Of a stretch of 64,000 nt of DNA, positions 8,815 through 16,626 are shown piece by piece. Source of the stretch: Planctomycetota bacterium (lineage in GTDB: Bacteria > Planctomycetota > B15-G4); contig JACKHP010000008.1 in assembly GCA_020638905.1 (NCBI GenBank), forward strand, positions 127,704-191,703, in the 5' to 3' direction. Position numbers and translations under genes: made by a program. The first letter of the stretch is position 1, and every line of letters starts with the position of its first letter. Under the pieces are notes generated by a model that was not told the origin of the DNA, made no database searches, and was given only the letters and a program-made list of their open reading frames with translations.

Positions 8815-9246
8815 TCAGCCGCCGGACGCTTCCGAGGCCGCCGGGGAGTCGTCGATCGGATGGGCCGTGACCGTCATGGCCGTGCCGAGCGCGCAGGTCA
8901 CGACGACCATGGTCACGAAGATCTTGGCCAGCTTGCCGTGGGACGCCCGGTGCTCCGCCGTGCCGAGGCGTGCCAGGCGCACGCCCGAGACGATCAGCAG
9001 CGGCACGAGCACGGCGTCGATGGCCACCGCCGCGAAGTGGATCTTGTGGAACACGCCCGCGGCGCCGTCGAAGCGCAGGTGCGCGCCGATGCGCTCGGCC
9101 TCCCAGATGGCCCAGCCCAGGGCGGCGAACATCGCCGCGATGAGCGCGTAGTGCGTTTGGCGACGGTGCGTGATGCCCGACCAGAGCACTCCGCCGAGTG
9201 CGAGGACGGTGAGCGCCAGCGCCACCAGGAACGAGTTGGTCATCAT
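8815..9246 (-). CDS. Small four-helix membrane protein, unknown function
   Basis: The 143-residue product has four predicted transmembrane segments, roughly residues 4-26, 33-50, 68-88 and 106-126, and a short acidic tail rich in Ser/Ala/Glu. Two histidines (GITHRRQTHYA near residue 27 and VFHKIHFAAVAIDA near residue 66) sit at membrane borders and could be functional, but I do not recognise the family. It starts 40 bases after topA on the same strand and is probably in that transcript. Two adjacent ATGs (9246 and 9243) could serve as start. Confidence 0.7.
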   Translation of the reverse strand: MMTNSFLVALALTVLALGGVLWSGITHRRQTHYALIAAMFAALGWAIWEAERIGAHLRFDGAAGVFHKIHFAAVAIDAVLVPLLIVSGVRLARLGTAEHRASHGKLAKIFVTMVVVTCALGTAMTVTAHPIDDSPAASEASGG

Positions 9247-9286
9247 GACGGGACGGGACTCCGCGGCCGGCGCGCCGGATCGTCCG

Positions 9287-12007
9287 TCACTCGGACACCG
9301 GCTTCTTGCGAACGGCCTTCTTGGTGGTCGCCTTGCGCGTGGTCTTGCGCGTCGTGGCCTTCTTGCCTCCCGCCGACCGCCCGGCCTTCGGGGAGGCTCG
9401 GTCGCCCCCCGACGCGGCGCCCTTGGCGGCCGCGTCGTCGGCGCGCACCTTCTTCGGCGGCTCGAGCTTCACGCCGGGATGGGTCGGACAGGCCATCTTG
9501 CCGCCCGCGACCGGCTCGGTCATCGGCTTGCCGCAGGGCTTGCCGGTCTTCGACTCGTGGGTGCAGGTCGGGAGCGACAGCGTGCCGCGGCACTTCGGGA
9601 AGCGCGGGCAGGCCAGGAACTTGCCGCGCCGGCTGCGCTTGACGACCAGCAGCGCGCCGCAGTCGGGGCACGGGACGCTGGTCTCTTCCGGCCACAGCGG
9701 CTCGCCCGACTTGCTGAGCGAGACCGACCCGTCGCAGTCCTTGCTCTTGAATCCGGTGCAGGCCAGGAACGCCGAGCCCCAGCGGTTCACCTTGCGCTCC
9801 ATCGGTCGGCCGCAGATGACGCCCGCGTCGTTGCGCTTGCGGCACGTGAACTCGGTCAGCTCGGCGGCGGCCTTGGGCCGTCCCGTGAGGCTCATCGTGT
9901 TCTTGCAGTCGGGGTAGCGCGAGCAGCCGAGGTAGGCGCCGAACTTGTTGAACAGGATCGCCATCGGCGCCTCGCACGGCGGGCCGCCGTCCTCGGGCAC
10001 CTTGCCGCACTTCATGTCGGTCAGCAGCAACGGACGCTGCCAGTAGGGCGTCATGTCCTGATCGGCCGTCTTCAGGTCGACCGCGAAGCGCGAGTAGAAG
10101 TCGTCGACCACCTTGAGCCACGGGATCTCGCCTTCGGCGATCTGGTCGAGCTGGCTCTCCATGTTCGCGGTGAACTCGGTGTCGACGATCTCGCCGAAGT
10201 ACGGCAGCAGGAGGTCGGTCACCACCTCGCCCAGGTGCGTCGCGTGGAAGGCGCGCGACTTGCGCTGCCGCCGGTCGGCGCGGTCGACCGGCGCCTCGTC
10301 GTCGTCGTCGGACGACTCGCGCTCGGCCTCGGCGGCGGCGATCGCGGCGGCGTCGGGCGCGACGTCGCCGAAGGCGAGGTACTGGCGGCGCGCCTCGTCC
10401 TCGGAGGCTTCTTCGCCGTGGTCGACGTAGCGGCGGTCGACGATCGTCGACAGGATCGACGCGTACGTCGACGGACGTCCGATGCCGTGCTTCTCGAGGG
10501 CCCGCACCAGGCTGGCCTCGGTGTAGCGCCGCGGCGGCGTGGTGAAGTGCTGCGTCGCCGGGACCTCGTTCGCCGTGAGCTGCAGGCCCTCGGCCATCTC
10601 GGGCAGCTGCTGGTCGCCGTCCTTGTCGCGGCCCCAGACCCGGGCGTAGCCGTCGAAGGTCGTGACCCGTCCCGTGGCGTCGAAGGAGGCGCCCTCGCGG
10701 GTCAGCTCGACGGTGGTGACGAGCGACTCGGCGGGGGCCATCTGGCTGGCCATGAAGCGCCGCCAGATGAGGTCGTAGAGCTTGGCCTGCTCGTCGCTCA
10801 GCGCCGACCGCAGGCGCTCGGGCAGGCGCTCGGGGTCGGTCGGACGGATGGCCTCGTGCGCCTCCTGGGCGCCCTTCTTGCTGCGGTAGAGGTTCGGCTT
10901 CTCGGGCAGGTAGCGCTCGCCGTACATGTGCGTCACGAGCTTCGCCGCCGCATCGCGCGCCTGGTTGCTGATCGCGACCGAGTCGGTACGCATGTAGGTG
11001 ATGAGTCCCACCGCACCCTCGCCCGGCAGGTCGATGCCCTCGTAGAGCTGCTGCGCGACGCGCATGGTGCGCTTGGCCGCGAAGCCGTAGCGGCTGGCCG
11101 CCGCCTGCTGCAGCGTGCTCGTGATGAACGGCGGCTTGGGACGGTCGACGCGCGCCTTCTGCTCGAGCTTCGTCACGAAGAAGCGGTCGACGTCGCGCAG
11201 CGGCTCGTAGTACGCCGTGAGGCGCTCGGGGTGCGGGTCGTCGGCCGTCGCCACGAGCTGCTCGGGAGCGAAGAGCGCCGGCTCGAGCGACGTCCCGCGC
11301 AGCAGCCGTTCGAGGACGGTGCCGGCACGCTGCGCGTCGGTGAGCGCGAACTTCTCGCCGTCGAGCCGCGCGAACTCGGCCTCGAAGGCGTCGTCGCCCT
11401 CGCCGAAGCGCGCCACGATGCGCCAGTACTCCTCGGGCGTGAAGGCCCGGATCTCGCGCTCGCGCTCGGCCACCAGGCGCACCGCCACCGACTGGACGCG
11501 TCCCGCCGAGAGCCCGCGCGCCAGCTTCTTCCACAGCAGCGGCGAGAGCTGGTAGCCCATGAGCCGGTCGAGGATGCGTCGCGTGCGGTACGCGTCGACG
11601 CGGCTCTGGTTCACGTCGCTGGGGTGGTCGAACGCCTCCTTGATCGCGCTGTTCGTGATCTCGTGGAACACGACCCGCTTGATGTCGATCTTCTCCCGGC
11701 TCTTCTCGTCGAGCAGCGCCTCGACCAGGTGCCAGGCGATGGCCTCTCCCTCGCGATCGGGGTCGGTGGCCAGATAGAGGGTGTCGGTGTGGGCGATCCG
11801 CTCGCGAAGGTCTTTGAGCACCTTCTCGCGATCGGGGATCGGCGCCCAGGTCAGGTCGAACCCGTTCTCGACGTCGATCGCGAGGCCCGACTTGGGCAGG
11901 TCGCGGACGTGTCCCATCGAGGCCTTGACCGTGTAGGCCGACCCCAGGAACTTGCCGATGGTCCGGGCCTTGGCCGGGGATTCGACGATAACTAGCGGTT
12001 TGGACAC
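9287..12007 (-). CDS. topA: DNA topoisomerase I (type IA)
   Basis: Type IA topoisomerase that relaxes negative supercoils by single-strand passage. The 906-residue product begins with a Toprim domain (VIVESPAKARTIGKFLG near residue 6; ATDPDREGEAIAWHL near residue 78). It contains the active-site tyrosine at residue 338 in GLITYMRTDSV, the covalent DNA attachment site. From about residue 660 it has several Cys4 zinc-ribbon modules (for example CGKVPEDGGPPCEAP, then CSRYPDCKNTMSL). It ends in a Lys/Arg/Thr-rich tail (KKATTRKTTRKATTKK) that likely binds DNA non-specifically. The gene stands alone except for a small membrane-protein gene downstream. Confidence 0.97.
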   Translation of the reverse strand: MSKPLVIVESPAKARTIGKFLGSAYTVKASMGHVRDLPKSGLAIDVENGFDLTWAPIPDREKVLKDLRERIAHTDTLYLATDPDREGEAIAWHLVEALLDEKSREKIDIKRVVFHEITNSAIKEAFDHPSDVNQSRVDAYRTRRILDRLMGYQLSPLLWKKLARGLSAGRVQSVAVRLVAEREREIRAFTPEEYWRIVARFGEGDDAFEAEFARLDGEKFALTDAQRAGTVLERLLRGTSLEPALFAPEQLVATADDPHPERLTAYYEPLRDVDRFFVTKLEQKARVDRPKPPFITSTLQQAAASRYGFAAKRTMRVAQQLYEGIDLPGEGAVGLITYMRTDSVAISNQARDAAAKLVTHMYGERYLPEKPNLYRSKKGAQEAHEAIRPTDPERLPERLRSALSDEQAKLYDLIWRRFMASQMAPAESLVTTVELTREGASFDATGRVTTFDGYARVWGRDKDGDQQLPEMAEGLQLTANEVPATQHFTTPPRRYTEASLVRALEKHGIGRPSTYASILSTIVDRRYVDHGEEASEDEARRQYLAFGDVAPDAAAIAAAEAERESSDDDDEAPVDRADRRQRKSRAFHATHLGEVVTDLLLPYFGEIVDTEFTANMESQLDQIAEGEIPWLKVVDDFYSRFAVDLKTADQDMTPYWQRPLLLTDMKCGKVPEDGGPPCEAPMAILFNKFGAYLGCSRYPDCKNTMSLTGRPKAAAELTEFTCRKRNDAGVICGRPMERKVNRWGSAFLACTGFKSKDCDGSVSLSKSGEPLWPEETSVPCPDCGALLVVKRSRRGKFLACPRFPKCRGTLSLPTCTHESKTGKPCGKPMTEPVAGGKMACPTHPGVKLEPPKKVRADDAAAKGAASGGDRASPKAGRSAGGKKATTRKTTRKATTKKAVRKKPVSE

Positions 12008-12177
12008 GACTTAGGGCACCCTTCGGACGTGGGGCGACCGCCCCGTGGAGCGAGCATCCTTAGCGAGCCCCCCTCTCGCGGTCAAGGATGGGACTCCGAC
12101 GACACCCCGCGAGTCGCTCCGCCGAGTGCGCCGGAAGAGGATGCCAGGGAAGGTCCGGAGGTTGCCCGGGAGATCCT

Positions 12178-12205
12178 GATCGCGCGGTGTGATCGTCCCG
12201 CGATC
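12178..12205. terminator. Possible hairpin downstream of the SGNH gene
   Basis: A seven-base-pair stem, GATCGCG with CGCGATC around a 14-base loop, lies 40-67 bases beyond the SGNH hydrolase stop and well upstream of topA. It could end the propeller/SGNH transcript. The loop is long and no T-run follows, so this is a weak call. Confidence 0.25.
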
Positions 12206-12244
12206 GCCACCCGAGGAGGCCGGACGCCCGTGCGAGCTCCGGGG

Positions 12245-13363
12245 TCAGCGATCCCCGAGCGAGGCCAGGATCGGCTCCAGCGCGGCCGCCAGGGCCTCGC
12301 CCGCCACGGCGTTGCCGGCGGCGTTGAGGTGCTGGTCGCGGCCTGCGGGGTCGACCCAGAAGCGCGAGAGGTAGTGGTGCCGCGCCTCGGCGTCCACGAC
12401 CTCGCCGGTGCGAGCCTCGTACTCGGCGATCTCGCTCTCGCGTCGCGCGAGGAAGGCCGGCAGCAGGTCGACGAACGGGAGGTCGAGTCTTTCGCATTGC
12501 GCCTCGACGAGCGCCAGCGCCGCGTCGAACGGGTACGGATCGAGGGCGACCATGCCCGGCAGGTGCGCCACGACGAGGGTGCGTCCGTCGGCGGACACGT
12601 CGCGGGCCAGGCGCGCGATGTTCTCGAGGGAGGTCGACACGCCCAGCATCGTCCCCGCGTCGAGCTCGCCGGCGGCACGCAGGCGTTCGCCGTGCCAGCT
12701 CGCGAGTCCGCGGTACAGCGCCGAGTGCCAGAGCGTCGCCTTCAGCGCCTCGGGGACGGGCAGCGCGTCGACGTAGAGCGCGCCGTGCGCGTCGTCCCAG
12801 CGGAAGCTGTGGCGCACGGTGTCGTTCGGATAGAAGACGAGCACCACGACGCGCACGTCGTCGCCGAGGCGATCGCGCTCGTCGTCGTAGAGCGCGGCCT
12901 CCTGCTCCGTCCCGTAGCCGATCACGCCCAGGTTCAGGGCGCGCAGCGCGCCGTCCGCGCGGGCCGCGACGACCGCCGGCAGGCAGTCGGCCGCCGAGAC
13001 GCCCCAGCCGTACGTGGTCGAGTCGCCCAGGAACGCCACGCCCGGTGCGCCTTCGGCCGTCGCCGGTTGCGGGATGACCCGTCGTCCCGCGGCGTCGTTG
13101 CGGTACTCGTGTGCGCCCGCGGTGACCGCGGCCAGCGGACGGTTGCGGTAGCCGAGCCCCGGCACGTCCGACTCCTCGAACATGTGCGACGCGTAGAACA
13201 CGGCCTGCTCGGGAGTGGCCACGCCCGCGGTCACGTGCACGAGGTCGAGCGCGCGCACCACGACCTCGGCGCCACCCAGCAGCGCGAGCAGCAGCACGGG
13301 GACGAGCGTGGCGCACGAACGCAGCCGCGACCGGCGGTGGCGCGGGACCTCGGTGGACGTCAC
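12245..13363 (-). CDS. SGNH/GDSL-type hydrolase with N-terminal membrane anchor
   Basis: The 372-residue product has one hydrophobic N-terminal segment (LVPVLLLALLGGAEVVVRAL, residues about 20-40), then an SGNH esterase fold. Visible are block I with the nucleophile (VAFLGDSTTYGWGV), block II glycine (NLGVIGYGTEQE), block III asparagine (VFYPNDTVRHSF) and block V catalytic Asp/His (DPAGRDQHLNAAGN). SGNH proteins of this shape deacetylate or de-esterify cell-envelope glycans or lipids; the substrate is unknown here. I use GTG 13363, which overlaps the upstream gene's TGA as GTGA. The adjacent GTG 13366 is possible. It forms an operon with the propeller lipoprotein. Confidence 0.8.
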   Translation of the reverse strand: MTSTEVPRHRRSRLRSCATLVPVLLLALLGGAEVVVRALDLVHVTAGVATPEQAVFYASHMFEESDVPGLGYRNRPLAAVTAGAHEYRNDAAGRRVIPQPATAEGAPGVAFLGDSTTYGWGVSAADCLPAVVAARADGALRALNLGVIGYGTEQEAALYDDERDRLGDDVRVVVLVFYPNDTVRHSFRWDDAHGALYVDALPVPEALKATLWHSALYRGLASWHGERLRAAGELDAGTMLGVSTSLENIARLARDVSADGRTLVVAHLPGMVALDPYPFDAALALVEAQCERLDLPFVDLLPAFLARRESEIAEYEARTGEVVDAEARHHYLSRFWVDPAGRDQHLNAAGNAVAGEALAAALEPILASLGDR

Positions 13364-14655
13364 CACGTACGGAGCATCCGCACCGAGACGGGCGTGACGA
13401 AGGCCGGCGAGGCGAGCAGCACCTCGATCGTGCGCGCCTGCGGGTCGAGCCGCACGACGCAGCCCGGTCCCGACCCCTGGAATCCCTTGCTGCCGTCCTC
13501 GCCGAGGCCGAGCGGGTCGAGGTTCGCGTCGGCCACGGCCAGCGTGCCGTCGGGCAGCGCGGTGCCCAGCGCCGGGTCGTGCAGCGCCTTGGGACGTCCG
13601 ATCGAATAGCTGTCGATGAGCTTCACGAGCCCGTCGTCGTCGACCCGGAAGAGCGCGCCGTCGGCGTACACCCCCGACTCGCGGCCCTCGTTGCAGTCGA
13701 CCAGATAAAGGATGCCGTCGTCGGTCTCGATGAGTCCCAGCGGACTGGTGGTCTCCGCGGGCTCGAGCAGCGGCACGAGTCTGCCGTCGCGGATCTCGAA
13801 CAGCACGCCGGGCGTGCCGAAGACGTGCTTCGGGTTCGCGTCGGCGTCCATGAGCAGGATGCGTCCGTCGTGGCGCGTGACGAGCGCCGCGGGCGTCACG
13901 AGTTGCGCGCTCGTGATCGCGGCCACGTCGTCGGCGCCGAGCGGCGACGGCGCGTCGGGCAGCCCCGGCGCGTAGCGCGGCGGGATCACGAACACCGCGC
14001 CGGTGTCACCGCCGAGCCCGGCCGGGTCGGCCGCGCGGTCGGAGACGTAGATCGTGCCGTCGTGCGCCTGGGTGATGCCCACCGGCTGGCGCAGGCGCGG
14101 ATCCGTCCACCAGACGGTCGAGGCGCCGCTGTCGAGGTCGACGTCCCAGATTACGCCGCGCGCCTCGGGCGGGTCGCCAGCCAGCGAGCCCGCGGGCGGG
14201 ATGCCCGACTCGTCGAGCAGCAGCGCGTGCCCCCCGGTGAGCAGGATGTCGATCGGTTCGCGCCAGCGCGGGTCGCCCGGCAGGCGCAGGACGTCGCCGT
14301 AGGTTCCGTCGCCCTCGTGCTGCCCGCCCAGCGCCGGACCGAGGAACAGCGCGCCCGCCCGCTCGCCGTCCGGGAGGCGCGGGCCGGCGTCGGAGTCGAC
14401 CACGATCAGGTCGCCGTCGCGCAGCCGCCGGCGGGCAGGGTCGTGGACGGGCACGTCCTCCGCGCGGGGGGGCTGCGCCGGGACGGCCGCCGTGGGGTCG
14501 CCGACGGCGGCCGGCGCGGCCTCTTCGGCAGCGTCCGTCGTCGTCGGCGGCGGGTCGGCGGCGTCACCGCAGGAGGCCGCCAGGAGCGCTGCCAGCGCCG
14601 CCGCGGCGATGGCGGGGGACCCCCGGCGGCGGCTCACGGACGCGGTTTGCGGCAC
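13360..14655 (-). CDS. Beta-propeller (NHL-like) lipoprotein
   Basis: The 431-residue product has a lipoprotein signal peptide with lipobox LAASC followed by a Pro/Thr/Ala-rich linker. It then has repeated propeller blades with the pattern DGxIYxxDxxAxP (DGTIYVSDRAADP, DGRILLMDADANP, DGILYLVDCNEGR, DGTLAVADANLDP). These resemble NHL/SMP-30-type repeats that bind ligands outside the membrane. I prefer GTG 14655 because GGAAGG lies 10 bases upstream and this places the signal peptide at the N-terminus. An in-frame ATG at 14742 would add 29 residues that do not suit a signal peptide. The downstream SGNH gene overlaps its stop. Confidence 0.7.
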   Translation of the reverse strand: MPQTASVSRRRGSPAIAAAALAALLAASCGDAADPPPTTTDAAEEAAPAAVGDPTAAVPAQPPRAEDVPVHDPARRRLRDGDLIVVDSDAGPRLPDGERAGALFLGPALGGQHEGDGTYGDVLRLPGDPRWREPIDILLTGGHALLLDESGIPPAGSLAGDPPEARGVIWDVDLDSGASTVWWTDPRLRQPVGITQAHDGTIYVSDRAADPAGLGGDTGAVFVIPPRYAPGLPDAPSPLGADDVAAITSAQLVTPAALVTRHDGRILLMDADANPKHVFGTPGVLFEIRDGRLVPLLEPAETTSPLGLIETDDGILYLVDCNEGRESGVYADGALFRVDDDGLVKLIDSYSIGRPKALHDPALGTALPDGTLAVADANLDPLGLGEDGSKGFQGSGPGCVVRLDPQARTIEVLLASPAFVTPVSVRMLRTW

Positions 14656-14855
14656 CGATCGATGTCCTTCCGGCGAGACCTTGACGACGGCCCGCGGCGG
14701 ATGGCTCGGGTCGGCGCACCCATGATAGACTCCCGCCCCCATGTCGACCCAGGTCCCGCGGGGCCCGGGATCGTCCCCCCGTCGGTGCGCACCCGGCGGC
14801 CCGGCGACGCGATGCCTCCCATCGCCCGCCGCGCGCCGGGCACCTTGGAGCCGCC

Positions 14856-15923
14856 ATGAAGATCACGCCCCTCGAAGTCCCCGGATACCAGAAGGTCGCC
14901 CGCGCGGAGGACCCGGCCACCGGGCTCGTCGCCTTCATCGCGGTGCACGACACGACCATGGGTCCGGCGCTGGGCGGCATGCGCATGTGGGGTTACGAGA
15001 GCGAGGAGGCGGCGCGCTTCGACGTCCTGCGGCTGGCGCGCGGCATGACGTACAAGTCGGCCGTGGCGCGCACGGGCCTCGGCGGCGGCAAGTCGGTCAT
15101 CGTCGCGACGGCCGACAAGAAGAGTCCCGAACTGTTCGCCGCGATGGGCCGCTTCATCGACACGTTCAACGGCCTCTACATCACGGCCGAGGACGTGAAC
15201 GTCGACGTGCCCGACCTGATCGAGGTGCGCAAGGCCACCAAGTGGGTCACGGGCCTGCCGCGCGAGCAGGGCGGCAGCGGCAACCCGAGTCCGTACACCG
15301 CGCGCGGTTGCTTCGTCGGCGTGCGCGCCGCGGCCATCGAGGCCTTCGGCAGCGACGACCTGAAGGGCAAGCGCGTCGCGCTCCAGGGCCCGGGACACGT
15401 CGGGTTCCCGCTCGCGCAGATGCTCGTCGAGGCCGGGGCGAAGCTCGTGGTGGCCGACGTGAACGCCGCGAACGTCGAGCGCTGCAAGAAGGAGCTGGGC
15501 GCCGAGTCGGTGGCGCCGGCCGCGATCTACGACGTCGACTGCGACATCTACGCGCCGTGCGCGCTGGGCGCCACGCTCAACGACGACACGATCCCGCGGC
15601 TCAAGGCCAAGGCGATCGCGGGCGCGGCGAACAACCAGCTCCTCGACGAGAAGAAGCACGGCGCGATGATCGCCGAGCGCGGAATCGTCTATGCGCCCGA
15701 CTACGTGATCAACGCCGGCGGCATCATCAACGTCTCGCTCGAGCTCGAGCCCGGCGGCTACCGCGAGGAGCGCGCGATCGAGAAGATCGACAACATCTTC
15801 CACGCGCTGCAGAGCGTCTTCGCCACCGCGCGCGAGAAGGGCATCACGACCCACGCCGCCGCCCAGGCCGTCGCCGAGGCCAACATCCGCGAGGCCGCAG
15901 CGGCGAAGGCCGCGACGGTGTAG
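14856..15923 (+). CDS. bcd: Leucine dehydrogenase (Glu/Leu/Phe/Val dehydrogenase family)
   Basis: NAD-dependent oxidative deamination of leucine and other branched-chain amino acids to 2-oxo acids, the entry step of their catabolism. The 355-residue product matches leucine dehydrogenase in length. It shows the N-terminal catalytic domain with ALGGMRMW near residue 37 and the catalytic lysine region TGLGGGKSVI near residue 75. The Rossmann domain follows with GPGHVG near residue 180. The C-terminal INAGGIINV block is also typical. Other leucine-breakdown genes lie 16 kb downstream (carboxyltransferase and HMG-CoA lyase). The stop codon is 18 bases from repeat element copy A. Confidence 0.92.
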   Translation: MKITPLEVPGYQKVARAEDPATGLVAFIAVHDTTMGPALGGMRMWGYESEEAARFDVLRLARGMTYKSAVARTGLGGGKSVIVATADKKSPELFAAMGRFIDTFNGLYITAEDVNVDVPDLIEVRKATKWVTGLPREQGGSGNPSPYTARGCFVGVRAAAIEAFGSDDLKGKRVALQGPGHVGFPLAQMLVEAGAKLVVADVNAANVERCKKELGAESVAPAAIYDVDCDIYAPCALGATLNDDTIPRLKAKAIAGAANNQLLDEKKHGAMIAERGIVYAPDYVINAGGIINVSLELEPGGYREERAIEKIDNIFHALQSVFATAREKGITTHAAAQAVAEANIREAAAAKAATV

Positions 15924-15940
15924 GACGCAAGGTCGGCGGG

Positions 15941-16540
15941 GGGGGCTGCAAGGTCGGCCCTTTGCGCGACGCGTCGGACGACGTGGGACTGCGGCCAGGT
16001 GGGGGAACACCTGGCCTCCGTCCCACATCGCCCGCCGCTGATCGCGCGGCGCTCCCTTCGCGAGATGAAAGGATGGACTGCTCGGCGGACGCGAGTCGTG
16101 CGGCGGCGTGACGCGGCGCCCACCCCGCACGCGCGGCGTTTCGGGCCGCGGTGTGCGCGCCCACTGACCATCGTCACGCAGCAGCGCGCAGCTTCGGACA
16201 GTCCTCGCCGCCTGCGGCGGCTGCGGAACTTGCAGCGCGCTGGGCATGTGCCTCGGGGCGCGCATTCCAGAGCGGGAGGAAGCTCAGCGCGCCGGCACGC
16301 GTGAATCGCCGACGGCGCTGCACTCGATACGCTGCGAGTCGGCGGGGCATGCCGGCGCGTCGTTCACGCGCCCGGCATCGAGTGTGCGGACCGGAGGAGC
16401 GCAGGGGGCGATCGCCGAGCGAGTTCCGCAGGCGCCGCAGGCGCCGAGGACTGCTCGAGCGGGGCGGTCGCCCCCGAGCACCCGGAGTGTCCGCACAGAC
16501 GGATCTCCAGCCCGCGAGCACTCGCGTGGAGTCGTCCCCC
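15941..16540 (+). repeat. Dispersed hairpin-rich element, copy A
   Basis: About 600 bases of non-coding sequence fill most of the gap between leucine dehydrogenase and murJ. Nearly the same sequence occurs in inverted orientation at 36421-37169. Internal structures include a 17-bp hairpin at 15983-16026, two 34-base hairpin modules in opposite orientation at about 16199-16232 and 16420-16453, and a long imperfect hairpin at about 16348-16377. The left edge carries a short duplication (GCAAGGTCGGC twice, from 15927 and 15948). There is no transposase gene and no convincing reading frame. It could be a non-autonomous mobile element, a mosaic REP-like element or a structured RNA. Confidence 0.85.
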
Positions 16541-16626
16541 GTGATTCGCCGCCCGGATCGAAACACGCGCCGCCCGGCGGTATCGTGACGCGCTGCCCGA
16601 CGGCAGCGGCTCGTGGGCGGAGGGTC

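Noticed and set aside
8693..9151. Plus-strand frame encoding a Lys-Pro repeat from the GAAGCC array
   Set aside because: The repeat gives KPKPKP by chance of frame. The rest is antisense to the small membrane-protein gene, and no start signal is present.
9170..11995. Long plus-strand frame opposite topA
   Set aside because: topA on the minus strand is certain, with active-site and zinc motifs. The plus-strand text has no domains and mirrors topA codons.
14726..14740. TAGACT hexamer followed by ATG 14741 as a leaderless gene
   Set aside because: The frame from 14741 soon overlaps leucine dehydrogenase out of frame and has no protein-like features. The hexamer may still serve leucine dehydrogenase with a leader of more than 100 bases.
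15758..16177. Minus-strand frame over the leucine dehydrogenase end and copy A, similar to a frame in copy B
   Set aside because: It overlaps a certain gene on the opposite strand, and its similarity to copy B is just the repeat read in another frame.
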